DNA of 5,774 nucleotides, taken from NCBI GenBank assembly GCA_002299675.1, contig DBOW01000083.1, forward strand, positions 4,357 to 10,130, in the 5' to 3' direction. The notes under the pieces were generated by a model, which searched no databases, was not told the DNA's origin, and was given only the letters and a program-made list of their open reading frames with translations. Below are positions 1 through 5,660 of this stretch, piece after piece; position 1 is the stretch's first letter; each line of letters opens with the position of its first letter. The position numbers and the translations under genes are program-made. This DNA comes from Solobacterium sp. UBA636. GTDB lineage: Bacteria > Bacillota_I > Bacilli_A > Erysipelotrichales > Erysipelotrichaceae.

Positions 1-2
1 GT

Positions 3-965
3 GAGCTTAGTCTTATCAGACTCCTTAAGCCACTTGATAAATCTAACCATGCAGACACCATCATAAATATGAGCCAGCCTGGTGTTTTTAATTTCAGTAT
101 CGTTCTTAATAGCTTTCATTAAGTCAACCGGTGAAGAGGTATTAACTATCTCATTCTTCTTTAAACAGAGCTTAGATTCATAGTTAACCTTGTTTTCATC
201 AAGAATAACAGTACGATTCTTCAGTTTACCTAAAAACTCATAATAAGAATCATAGTCACGGATAATAACCTCATCCGCATACAGTTCATCAAATATTTCT
301 GGACTTAAGCGCTCCTTATCCACAAACAGATAGACATCACCCTTATCGATTACCATATAGGAATAGAATACTGGTGTATGAAGAATATCATCACCTCTGA
401 GATTCAATAAATAGGCAATACTCTCAAGATTATTGATTACATGGGTTCGATTGCCAATAATGTACTTCAGTTCATTAAGCTTCTCTTTCCTGGTCTTGCC
501 GGTATATTCATCATTAAGCTTAAACAGCATGGACTTGGAAAGCTCAGCTCTATCTTCAATAATTTCAGAATAAATATCCTTGGATACTATCTTATTATTT
601 AAACCCGATACAAAAGAAATAGAAGCTCTCTTGCCATCTAAACCAATAACCTTGTCACTGTAGTATTTCTCAATATATTCCTTTACACTTAAGGCGCCCT
701 TAGATCCAAGCTTTACAACCTCTACATCGTTGGGAATACATTCTCTGTCAGCCTGAATGTGATATCTTCCATCCACAAAAATGTGGGCATCATATTCACT
801 TACCAGCAAAGAAGCCATTGAACCGGTAAAGCCGGAAAAATAACGGATAGTCTTAAAATATTCAGCTACATACTCGGAACAGTGATAGTCTGATGTATTG
901 AAATAATAGACATCAATACCGTTTTCGCGCATTTTTTCTCTTAATCTATCTAAACGGTTGTTCAT
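3..965 (-). CDS. pepP: Xaa-Pro aminopeptidase (aminopeptidase P, M24 family), N-terminal part; 3' end outside window
   Basis: Aminopeptidase P is a cytosolic metalloenzyme that releases an N-terminal residue preceding proline. The reading frame is unbroken for 321 codons from the ATG at 965 to the left edge. Seen directly: SDYHCSEYV (residues 25-33), YFSGFTGS (42-49) and FVDGRYHIQA (63-72), typical of the creatinase N-terminal domain; then LNLRG followed by DDILHTPVF (187-200), the hallmark of the second N-terminal domain of long-form aminopeptidase P; and K-NDTEI-----AH--DG (287-303), which normally leads into the M24 pita-bread catalytic domain. The metal-binding Asp/His/Glu residues lie beyond the window, so activity cannot be judged; roughly 270-280 residues should be missing if it has the family's usual length. 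The start is fixed by AGGAGG five bases upstream. It is divergent from the response regulator and probably an unrelated housekeeping neighbour, although peptide catabolism beside a peptide-resistance module is suggestive. Confidence 0.93.
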   Translation of the reverse strand, partial: MNNRLDRLREKMRENGIDVYYFNTSDYHCSEYVAEYFKTIRYFSGFTGSMASLLVSEYDAHIFVDGRYHIQADRECIPNDVEVVKLGSKGALSVKEYIEKYYSDKVIGLDGKRASISFVSGLNNKIVSKDIYSEIIEDRAELSKSMLFKLNDEYTGKTRKEKLNELKYIIGNRTHVINNLESIAYLLNLRGDDILHTPVFYSYMVIDKGDVYLFVDKERLSPEIFDELYADEVIIRDYDSYYEFLGKLKNRTVILDENKVNYESKLCLKKNEIVNTSSPVDLMKAIKNDTEIKNTRLAHIYDGVCMVRFIKWLKESDKTKL

Positions 966-970
966 ATAAA

Positions 971-978
971 CCTCCTGA
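971..978 (-). promoter_or_regulatory. Shine-Dalgarno site of the aminopeptidase gene
   Basis: TCAGGAGG on the minus strand ends five bases before the ATG at 965. It is a near-perfect anti-SD complement. It fixes the aminopeptidase start and contrasts with the absence of any such site before the divergent regulator gene at 1044. Confidence 0.8.
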
Positions 979-987
979 AAAACTCTA

Positions 988-1015
988 GATATATTTTAAC
1001 CCATTCTTTTGTCTT
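988..1015 (-). promoter_or_regulatory. Possible promoter of the aminopeptidase gene
   Basis: On the minus strand AAGACA (1015-1010) and TATATC (993-988) are separated by 16 bases, each matching four of six consensus positions. This would give a leader of about 15 bases carrying the SD site. A competing -10 is TAAAAT at 998-993, but it lacks a good -35. The -35 hexamer overlaps the proposed -35 of the opposite regulator promoter, so the two could compete for polymerase. The call rests only on hexamer matches in AT-rich DNA and is weak. Confidence 0.25.
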
Positions 1016-1037
1016 TAACATATAAACAAGCTAAAAT
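1009..1037 (+). promoter_or_regulatory. Candidate promoter of the regulator-kinase genes
   Basis: TTGTCT (1009-1014) and TAAAAT (1032-1037) are separated by 17 bases and match sigma-A consensus at four and five of six positions. The expected transcription start, about seven bases past the -10, falls on the ATG at 1044, so the mRNA would be leaderless. An alternative -10, TATAAA at 1021-1026, has no good -35 but would leave a leader of about ten bases. Neither choice leaves room for a ribosome binding site, and none is visible. No TTACA-N4-TGTAA operator is present here, which suggests the regulator and kinase are not autoregulated. Confidence 0.4.
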
Positions 1038-1043
1038 AAAACT

Positions 1044-1712
1044 ATGTACAGACTTTTGATTATTGAAGATGAAAAAGGAATAGCTGAATCTATTGCCGAT
1101 AATCTTTCAAACTACGGCTTTGAAACCAGAACAATAGATGATTTTTCCAGAACCATGGTAATATTTAAGGACTTTGATCCCCATATGGTTCTCTTAGACA
1201 TAAAGCTGCCATATTATGATGGCTATCACTATTGCGCAGAGATACGCAAAATTTCAAAACTTCCAATCATTTTCATTTCCTCGGCATCCGACAATATGAA
1301 CATAATCATGGCTATGAATATGGGTGGCGATGATTTCATTACCAAGCCCTTTGAAATGGATATCCTGATTGCCAAGATAATGGCTCATTTAAGAAGAAGC
1401 TATGATTTCAATACCAGTCCAAACCTCATCAGCTACAATGGTCTGGACTTAAACATCAACGACTGTTCAGTTATCTATAACGGTGCTCATCTTGAACTGT
1501 CAAAAAACGAGTTCAAGATTCTTTTGACCCTGATTCAAAACAAAGGAAAAATAGTATCCAGAGAAAAACTGATGGAAATACTCTGGCAAAGCGGCGACTT
1601 TGTCGATGAAAACACCCTGAACGTCAACGTTAACCGTCTGAGAAAAAAACTGGAAACAGTCGGAATTAAAGACCTGATTCAGACCAGATTCAAAATGGGA
1701 TATATGATATGA
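1044..1712 (+). CDS. bceR: OmpR-family response regulator, BceR-type
   Basis: This is a cytosolic transcription factor that is phosphorylated by the kinase encoded next and is expected to activate the transporter genes. The receiver domain spans about residues 1-118: acidic pair E8/D9 in LLIIEDE, phospho-acceptor D52 in LLDIKLP, switch serine S79 in IIFISS, and K101 in TKPF. A winged-helix DNA-binding domain covers about 125-222, with LSKNEFKIL (152-160), the recognition-helix region VNVNRLRKKL (194-203) and a terminal wing at FKMGYMI. The length of 222 residues is normal for the subfamily, and all catalytic positions are intact. The ATG at 1044 has no Shine-Dalgarno sequence, yet alignment to the usual receiver start (M-x-x-L-I-I-E-D) supports it. 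The stop overlaps the kinase start as ATGA. The symbol is a family-level assignment based on sequence type and the R-S-A-B gene order. Confidence 0.93.
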   Translation: MYRLLIIEDEKGIAESIADNLSNYGFETRTIDDFSRTMVIFKDFDPHMVLLDIKLPYYDGYHYCAEIRKISKLPIIFISSASDNMNIIMAMNMGGDDFITKPFEMDILIAKIMAHLRRSYDFNTSPNLISYNGLDLNINDCSVIYNGAHLELSKNEFKILLTLIQNKGKIVSREKLMEILWQSGDFVDENTLNVNVNRLRKKLETVGIKDLIQTRFKMGYMI

Positions 1713-2656
1713 ATTATCTAAAAGAACGTTACAGAGTCATCTTTACTGTATTAATGATATATCTTATCTTTTTTATCGCCTTTTTTCTCTATTCCCTTCC
1801 TCTGTATGCGATTATCTATCCAGTTTTGCTGTCCCTTTTTCTATTATCAGTAATTATTTTCTTTGATTACCTTAAACTGAAAAAGAAACACCAGCAGCTC
1901 AAAGAAAAACAGTTATATCAGGTAAACTCGCAGATAGAAAACGACTACATTAACATTATTAATCAGTTAAAAGAAGAAAAACAGAAGCTGGCCTTAAATG
2001 AGCAGAACAAATACCAGGATATGATTGATTACTACACAACCTGGGTTCATCAGATTAAAACACCAATCGCCTCCATGAAACTTACTTTAGACAAAGAAGA
2101 TGGTATTACAGCCAGAAAACTAAACAAAGATCTGACTGCCATCGAAAGCTATGTTGAAATGGTCCTGGCTTATCTGCGACTGGACTGCTCTTCCAACGAT
2201 TTGCTGATACAGGAAGTAAAACTTGATGAAGCGATAAGAAATGCAGTTAAACACTTCTCAAGTGATTTCATTCATAAGAAAATCAGGATAGAAATAATCA
2301 ACTGCGAACAGAGAGTACTGAGCGATGAAAAATGGCTGTCCTTTATTATTGAACAGCTGCTTTCCAATGCCCTGAAATATACAGATAAAGGTAAAATTGT
2401 CTTTTCGTTTAAAGATAATACTTTAAAAATAAGCGACAGCGGCATTGGGATTAACGAAAAAGATCTGCCAAGAATTTTTGAAAAAGGCTACACCGGTTTT
2501 AATGGAAGACTTAACCAGAAATCCTCAGGTTTAGGACTCTATCTGGTAAAAAGAAGCTGTGATATGCTGGATCACCAAATAAAAATCGAATCAAAACTAA
2601 ACATCGGAACAGACGTATATCTCAGTTTTAATGAAAATAAAACAAAGCTGGACTAA
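1709..2656 (+). CDS. bceS: Intramembrane-sensing sensor histidine kinase, BceS-type
   Basis: This is a membrane-bound kinase that phosphorylates the upstream regulator. Two transmembrane helices (about residues 9-30 and 34-54) are separated by only a few residues (around PLYA), so there is no extracellular sensor domain. A charged, probably coiled linker (55-105) leads to the H-box WVHQIKTPI with phospho-acceptor H114, followed by P119. The ATPase domain shows the N-box EQLLSNALKYT (N220), G1 box SDSGIGI (D243, G245, G247), F-box LPRIFEKG (F257) and G2 box GLGLYLV (274-280). The length of 315 residues is close to the usual 320-340. In this family the kinase does not bind the antibiotic; it is switched by the transporter's permease. 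Its start overlaps the regulator stop by 4 nt with only a weak GGGA upstream, so translation is probably coupled. Confidence 0.93.
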   Translation: MNYLKERYRVIFTVLMIYLIFFIAFFLYSLPLYAIIYPVLLSLFLLSVIIFFDYLKLKKKHQQLKEKQLYQVNSQIENDYINIINQLKEEKQKLALNEQNKYQDMIDYYTTWVHQIKTPIASMKLTLDKEDGITARKLNKDLTAIESYVEMVLAYLRLDCSSNDLLIQEVKLDEAIRNAVKHFSSDFIHKKIRIEIINCEQRVLSDEKWLSFIIEQLLSNALKYTDKGKIVFSFKDNTLKISDSGIGINEKDLPRIFEKGYTGFNGRLNQKSSGLGLYLVKRSCDMLDHQIKIESKLNIGTDVYLSFNENKTKLD

Positions 2657-2657
2657 A

Positions 2658-2686
2658 TCTTACAAAACTGTAAGAAGACTGTAAGA
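2658..2686 (+). promoter_or_regulatory. BceR-type operator: inverted repeat plus a third half-site
   Basis: A perfect 7-bp inverted repeat, TCTTACA aaac TGTAAGA (2658-2675), lies just after the kinase stop. Its core, TTACA-N4-TGTAA, matches the known TNACA-N4-TGTAA consensus of BceR-like regulators. The right arm then recurs: the 10-mer ACTGTAAGAA at 2667-2676 is repeated exactly at 2678-2687, a period of 11 bp, giving a third half-site (TGTAAGA, 2680-2686) on the same helix face. The element sits upstream of a weak -35, the expected place for an activator. It lacks a U-tract, so a terminator is unlikely. Binding by the regulator encoded at 1044 is inferred from family and position. Confidence 0.78.
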
Positions 2687-2694
2687 ACAATCGA

Positions 2695-2723
2695 TAGAAG
2701 CGAAATTATAGAAAAAATAGAAT
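2695..2723 (+). promoter_or_regulatory. Candidate activated promoter of the transporter genes
   Basis: TAGAAT (2718-2723, five of six matches to a -10) follows, at 17 bases, a very poor -35, TAGAAG (2695-2700). A missing -35 with an operator just upstream is the usual picture for an activator-dependent promoter. With transcription starting near 2730, the inverted-repeat centre lies about 64 bases upstream and the third half-site about 47. Alternatives are TATAGA at 2707-2712 and TATAAA at 2723-2728; the start site needs mapping to choose among them. Confidence 0.42.
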
Positions 2724-2740
2724 ATAAACAGAAATCACCT

Positions 2741-2747
2741 AAGGAGG
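2741..2747 (+). promoter_or_regulatory. Strong ribosome binding site of the ABC ATPase gene, with two adjacent start codons
   Basis: AAGGAGG is followed by GTG at 2755 (seven-base spacer) and in frame immediately by ATG at 2758 (ten-base spacer). Spacing favours the GTG slightly and codon preference favours the ATG. The protein differs by a single methionine either way. This is the strongest ribosome binding site on the plus strand of the window, fitting high translation once the promoter is induced. Confidence 0.8.
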
Positions 2748-2754
2748 AATTTTT

Positions 2755-3516
2755 GTGATGAATTTATTAAAAGTAAAAAACCTGTCCAAAACCTATGTAA
2801 GCCGTTTCGCTTATACCAAAGTAGAAGCTTTAAAAAACGTCAGCTTCGAAATCAATAAAGGCGAATATGTCGCCATCATGGGCGAATCAGGTTCAGGTAA
2901 AACAACACTTCTAAATATTCTGGCAACTCTGGATAAGCCAAGTGGCGGTCAGGTTTTCCTGGAAGGGAAGGATTTATCAGCGCTTAAGGATAAAAATCTG
3001 GCAGCCTTTAGAAGAGACAACCTGGGTTTTGTCTTTCAGGATTTTAACCTGCTGGACACCTTTTCCCTGGAAGACAATATCTATCTGCCGCTGGTCCTCT
3101 CAGGCAGAAAATATCCTGAGATGCATGAAAAACTCATGCCTCTGGCTGCAAAGCTGGGTATTGATAAACTGCTGAAAAAATATCCTTATGAAGTATCAGG
3201 CGGTCAGAAACAGCGGGCAGCCGTGGCCAGAGCGCTGATCACAGACCCCAGACTGATTCTGGCAGATGAGCCAACTGGTGCTCTGGACTCTACAAGCAGT
3301 GACGAACTCTTAAAACTATTTTCAGAAATTAACAGACAGGGACAGACCATTCTGATGGTAACCCACTCCATCAAAGCAGCCTGTCATGCTTCAAGAGTAC
3401 TGTTTATTAGAGATGGTGAATTATTCCATCAGCTTTATAAGGGAAGCAGTTCAAACGAAGAATTCTATCAGCAGATTTCAGATACCTTAACCATGGTTTT
3501 AAAGGGAGCTAAATAA
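2755..3516 (+). CDS. bceA: ABC transporter ATP-binding protein, BceA-type (MacB/LolD-like)
   Basis: This is a cytosolic ATPase that powers the permease encoded next, for peptide-antibiotic resistance and signalling. All ATPase motifs are intact, numbered from the GTG: Walker A GESGSGKTT (43-51, K49), Q-loop VFQDFNLL (Q95), signature VSGGQKQR (147-154), Walker B LILADEP (167-173, catalytic E172), D-loop ALD (176-178) and switch H204. The C-terminal half after Walker B (DGELFHQLYKG, then a short helical tail) matches the antimicrobial-peptide transporter subfamily. The length of 253 residues is typical. GTG at 2755 and ATG at 2758 are both possible starts; ATG would give 252 residues. The gene is preceded by the operator region and followed after one base by the permease gene, so the two are co-transcribed. 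The symbol is assigned at family level. Confidence 0.94.
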   Translation: MMNLLKVKNLSKTYVSRFAYTKVEALKNVSFEINKGEYVAIMGESGSGKTTLLNILATLDKPSGGQVFLEGKDLSALKDKNLAAFRRDNLGFVFQDFNLLDTFSLEDNIYLPLVLSGRKYPEMHEKLMPLAAKLGIDKLLKKYPYEVSGGQKQRAAVARALITDPRLILADEPTGALDSTSSDELLKLFSEINRQGQTILMVTHSIKAACHASRVLFIRDGELFHQLYKGSSSNEEFYQQISDTLTMVLKGAK

Positions 3517-3517
3517 G

Positions 3518-5506
3518 ATGAAACTCTATTTAAAACTATCTCTTGACGGCATTTTTAAAAACGCCAAAATCTATATCCCCTACATTCTGACTGGCACATT
3601 GACAGTCATGATGTTTTATATCCTGCTGTATCTGGCTAATTCAAAAAGCTTGGCTTCAATGCCGGCAGCCACTTTTCTGGCGATGGTTCTGCCTATGGGG
3701 ATTGTGGTTATTGCCCTGTTCTCAATACTGTTTCTTTTCTACACCAACTCTTTTCTGATAAAATTTCGAACCAGAGAATTTGGCCTTTACAGTATTCTGG
3801 GCATGAACAAACATAATCTGAGTGTTCTCTTATTGTTTGAAAATACCATTGTATTTGCTGCAGCACTGGTATCAGGTTTATTGTTTGGCATCGCCTTTTC
3901 TAAACTGGGCGAGTTAGTAATCTTTAAACTGGCCAATGAAACAGCCAGCTATAATCTGTCCATATCTGTAAGTTCACTGATTATTACAGCTGTGGTCTAT
4001 CTCTTCATCTATAGCCTGCTTTATTTAAATTCAGTTTTAAAAGTATCTCTATTAAAACCAATTGATATGCTTCAAAGCTCTAAGCAGGGTGAGAAAAAAC
4101 CAAAGGGCAATATTTTCCTGGCGCTTGCAGGAGTTCTTGTTTTAGCTGCCGCCTATTTTTTAGCGGTCTATTATTCTTATTCGGTTGTTGCAGTATTTAC
4201 TTTCTTTATTGCGGTGTTACTGGTAGTTGTTGCCACCTATCTGATTTTTATTGCGGGATCAGTCACACTTTGTCATATTTTAAAGAACAGCAGAAGCTAT
4301 TATTATAAAACCAGTCACTTTATATCCGTTTCTTCTTTAAGTTATCGAATGAAAAGAAATGGCGCCGGCTTAGCTTCAATCTGTATACTTTTAACCATGA
4401 TTCTGGTGATGATTTCATCTACCTCCAGTCTTTACTTCTCGTTAGATGATAATATCGCAAGAAGATATCCCGGGGATATAAACTACACCCTCTTCTATCC
4501 AGACTATGATTCAATGGTTGAGGATTTGCAGCTGAATTATCTTTTAAACACGGATTCAGAAGAATTATCTACCCTGAAATATCTGGAAACCAGTGGCTGT
4601 TTCACTCAATATGGTATAAACAATGCCCCAAATACAAGTAATGAAGTAGATACAGATTATTTCAATATTGGCTATTTCTATGTAATATCACTTGATGAAT
4701 ATAATCGTTTAAATAATGATTCAGTATCTCTTAATGATGATGAATGTCTACTTTATACTAATTCATTTATAAAATATCGCTATTCAACATTTAAGAGCTA
4801 TTATTCAAAGGAATATAAGGTAAAGGCCTATGTGGATAAAATGATCCAGAATCATGCCATCTATGACTATGAAATGGCTAATGCCATCATGGTGATTAAA
4901 AACCCTCAGGACTTCTACGACCAGAACAATCAGATGACCGAATTTGGCAATGTAGTATACTGCAAATCTTCCACCGATCTTCTGGTCAAAAGCGATGCTG
5001 ACAAATGCATTAAGCTTCTTAAAGAAAATCTATCTAAAGTTCCTGAAAAGACGATTCTTAAAACTCATATCACCTCTACTGAAGATCAAAGAGCTGGTAT
5101 GCTGGGTCTATTTTCTTCAATGCTGTTTCTGGGAATCATGTTAAGCTTTGTCTTTATTCTGGCAACCGTCTTAATTATCTACTATAAACAGCTCTCTGAA
5201 GGCTATGAAGACCAGAAACGCTTTGCGATAATGAAAAAAGTCGGTCTGGAAGATGAACAGATAAAAAAGAGTATCAACTCTCAAATGCTGACCGTCTTCT
5301 TCTCGCCGCTGCTTCTTTCAGGAATCCATTTATGTTTTGCCTTTCCGTTTGTCTGGTCAATGTTAAATATGTTTGGTTTTTCAAACATGAGGCTGATGAT
5401 AATCGTGACTATAGTATGCTATGTAATCTGTGCATTCTTTTATGTAATTATCTATTCTCTCACCAGCAGTACCTACTATAAAATCATTTCCAATGAACAA
5501 AATTAA
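3518..5506 (+). CDS. bceB: FtsX-type ABC transporter permease with large extracellular domain, BceB-type
   Basis: This is the membrane subunit that recognises the peptide (or its complex with a cell-wall lipid) and relays transport activity to the kinase. At 662 residues it has the family's full length. Ten hydrophobic segments are visible at about 17-40, 52-76, 104-128, 150-172, 198-218, 221-250, 283-304, 528-556, 590-612 and 624-648. The loop between segments 7 and 8 (about 305-527, some 220 residues) is the diagnostic extracellular domain; it is rich in Asp, Asn and Tyr and holds four cysteines (361, 410, 482, 497). FtsX-like segments occur twice: FRTREFGLYSILGMNK (83-98) and EDQKRFAIMKKVGL (564-577). 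It begins one base after the ATPase stop, with GGGAG nine bases before the ATG. The coding DNA dips to about 26% G+C at 4621-4800, inside the extracellular domain. The substrate cannot be predicted from sequence alone. Confidence 0.94.
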   Translation: MKLYLKLSLDGIFKNAKIYIPYILTGTLTVMMFYILLYLANSKSLASMPAATFLAMVLPMGIVVIALFSILFLFYTNSFLIKFRTREFGLYSILGMNKHNLSVLLLFENTIVFAAALVSGLLFGIAFSKLGELVIFKLANETASYNLSISVSSLIITAVVYLFIYSLLYLNSVLKVSLLKPIDMLQSSKQGEKKPKGNIFLALAGVLVLAAAYFLAVYYSYSVVAVFTFFIAVLLVVVATYLIFIAGSVTLCHILKNSRSYYYKTSHFISVSSLSYRMKRNGAGLASICILLTMILVMISSTSSLYFSLDDNIARRYPGDINYTLFYPDYDSMVEDLQLNYLLNTDSEELSTLKYLETSGCFTQYGINNAPNTSNEVDTDYFNIGYFYVISLDEYNRLNNDSVSLNDDECLLYTNSFIKYRYSTFKSYYSKEYKVKAYVDKMIQNHAIYDYEMANAIMVIKNPQDFYDQNNQMTEFGNVVYCKSSTDLLVKSDADKCIKLLKENLSKVPEKTILKTHITSTEDQRAGMLGLFSSMLFLGIMLSFVFILATVLIIYYKQLSEGYEDQKRFAIMKKVGLEDEQIKKSINSQMLTVFFSPLLLSGIHLCFAFPFVWSMLNMFGFSNMRLMIIVTIVCYVICAFFYVIIYSLTSSTYYKIISNEQN

Positions 5507-5630
5507 GCATTTATTTATGAACATCACAATGCTGATGTTCACTGTTTTGACAATACAAGTTTTTGTACTAAAAGAAATAATTCACCTGCTGGAAAAAGCT
5601 GTAGATAAAGTGGTATTTCCCATAAAATAA
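5493..5630 (+). CDS. Small predicted single-pass membrane protein (45 aa), uncharacterised
   Basis: I do not recognise this protein. From the ATG at 5493, which overlaps the last 14 bases of the permease gene in another frame, 45 codons run to the TAA at 5628. The product has a basic N-terminus (MNKIKHLF), a hydrophobic stretch about residues 7-26 ending VLTIQVFVL that could span the membrane, and then KEIIHLLEKAVDKVVF (27-42), a clean amphipathic helix: hydrophobic pairs at 29/30, 32/33, 36/37 and 40/41 with charged residues or His between them. That periodicity is hard to get by chance. No ribosome binding site is visible, so translation would depend on coupling to the permease; in-frame ATGs at 5517, 5529 and 5535 are alternative starts. 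A hairpin at 5518-5541 lies within the ORF. It could be an accessory subunit of the transporter or an independent membrane-active peptide; chance remains possible. Confidence 0.5.
   Translation: MNKIKHLFMNITMLMFTVLTIQVFVLKEIIHLLEKAVDKVVFPIK
5518..5548 (+). terminator. Hairpin after the permease gene, possible weak terminator
   Basis: TGAACATCA (5518-5526) and TGATGTTCA (5533-5541) form a perfect 9-bp stem with a six-base loop. It is followed by CTGTTTTG, only four consecutive T, and the stem is mostly A-T, so intrinsic termination would be inefficient. It starts 12 bases after the permease stop, where a module terminator would be expected, but lies inside the small ORF at 5493-5630. It could instead protect the mRNA 3' end or tune readthrough into that ORF. 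Confidence 0.33.
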
Positions 5631-5641
5631 ACAAAATTACT

Positions 5642-5650
5642 TGTTATAAT
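5642..5650 (+). promoter_or_regulatory. Extended -10 promoter of the last gene
   Basis: TGTTATAAT contains a perfect TATAAT (5645-5650) with the TGn extension, which can work without a -35; the sequence 17 bases upstream (ATAAAA) is indeed not a -35. Transcription would start near 5656-5658, only a few bases before the ATG at 5661, giving an essentially leaderless mRNA. The last gene therefore has its own transcription and need not belong to the Bce module. Confidence 0.55.
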
Positions 5651-5660
5651 AAAGAATGCT

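Noticed and set aside
3..965. Possible frameshift or pseudogene in the aminopeptidase
   Set aside because: I translated the whole minus-strand stretch by hand; the frame is continuous with family motifs in order. It is missing its end only because the window ends.
2658..2675. The inverted repeat after the kinase stop as an intrinsic terminator
   Set aside because: The stem is short and A-T rich, no U-tract follows, and the sequence matches the known regulator-binding consensus at the expected place before the transporter genes.
2942..3175. A 77-codon open frame inside the ATPase gene
   Set aside because: It lies wholly within the conserved ATPase coding sequence in another frame, has a Trp/Cys-rich low-quality product and no ribosome binding site; it is a shadow frame.
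5554..5567. Palindrome TACAA-gttt-TTGTA as a second BceR operator
   Set aside because: The arms are in the wrong register: the operator core is TNACA-N4-TGTAA, whereas here the matching ATACA and TGTAC parts are six bases apart. A 5-bp palindrome of this kind is common in AT-rich DNA.
5547..5574. Promoter-like TTGACA, 16 bases, TAAAAG after the permease
   Set aside because: The -35 is perfect, but the -10 matches only four of six positions, the element lies inside the small ORF, and the next gene has a better extended -10 right before its start.
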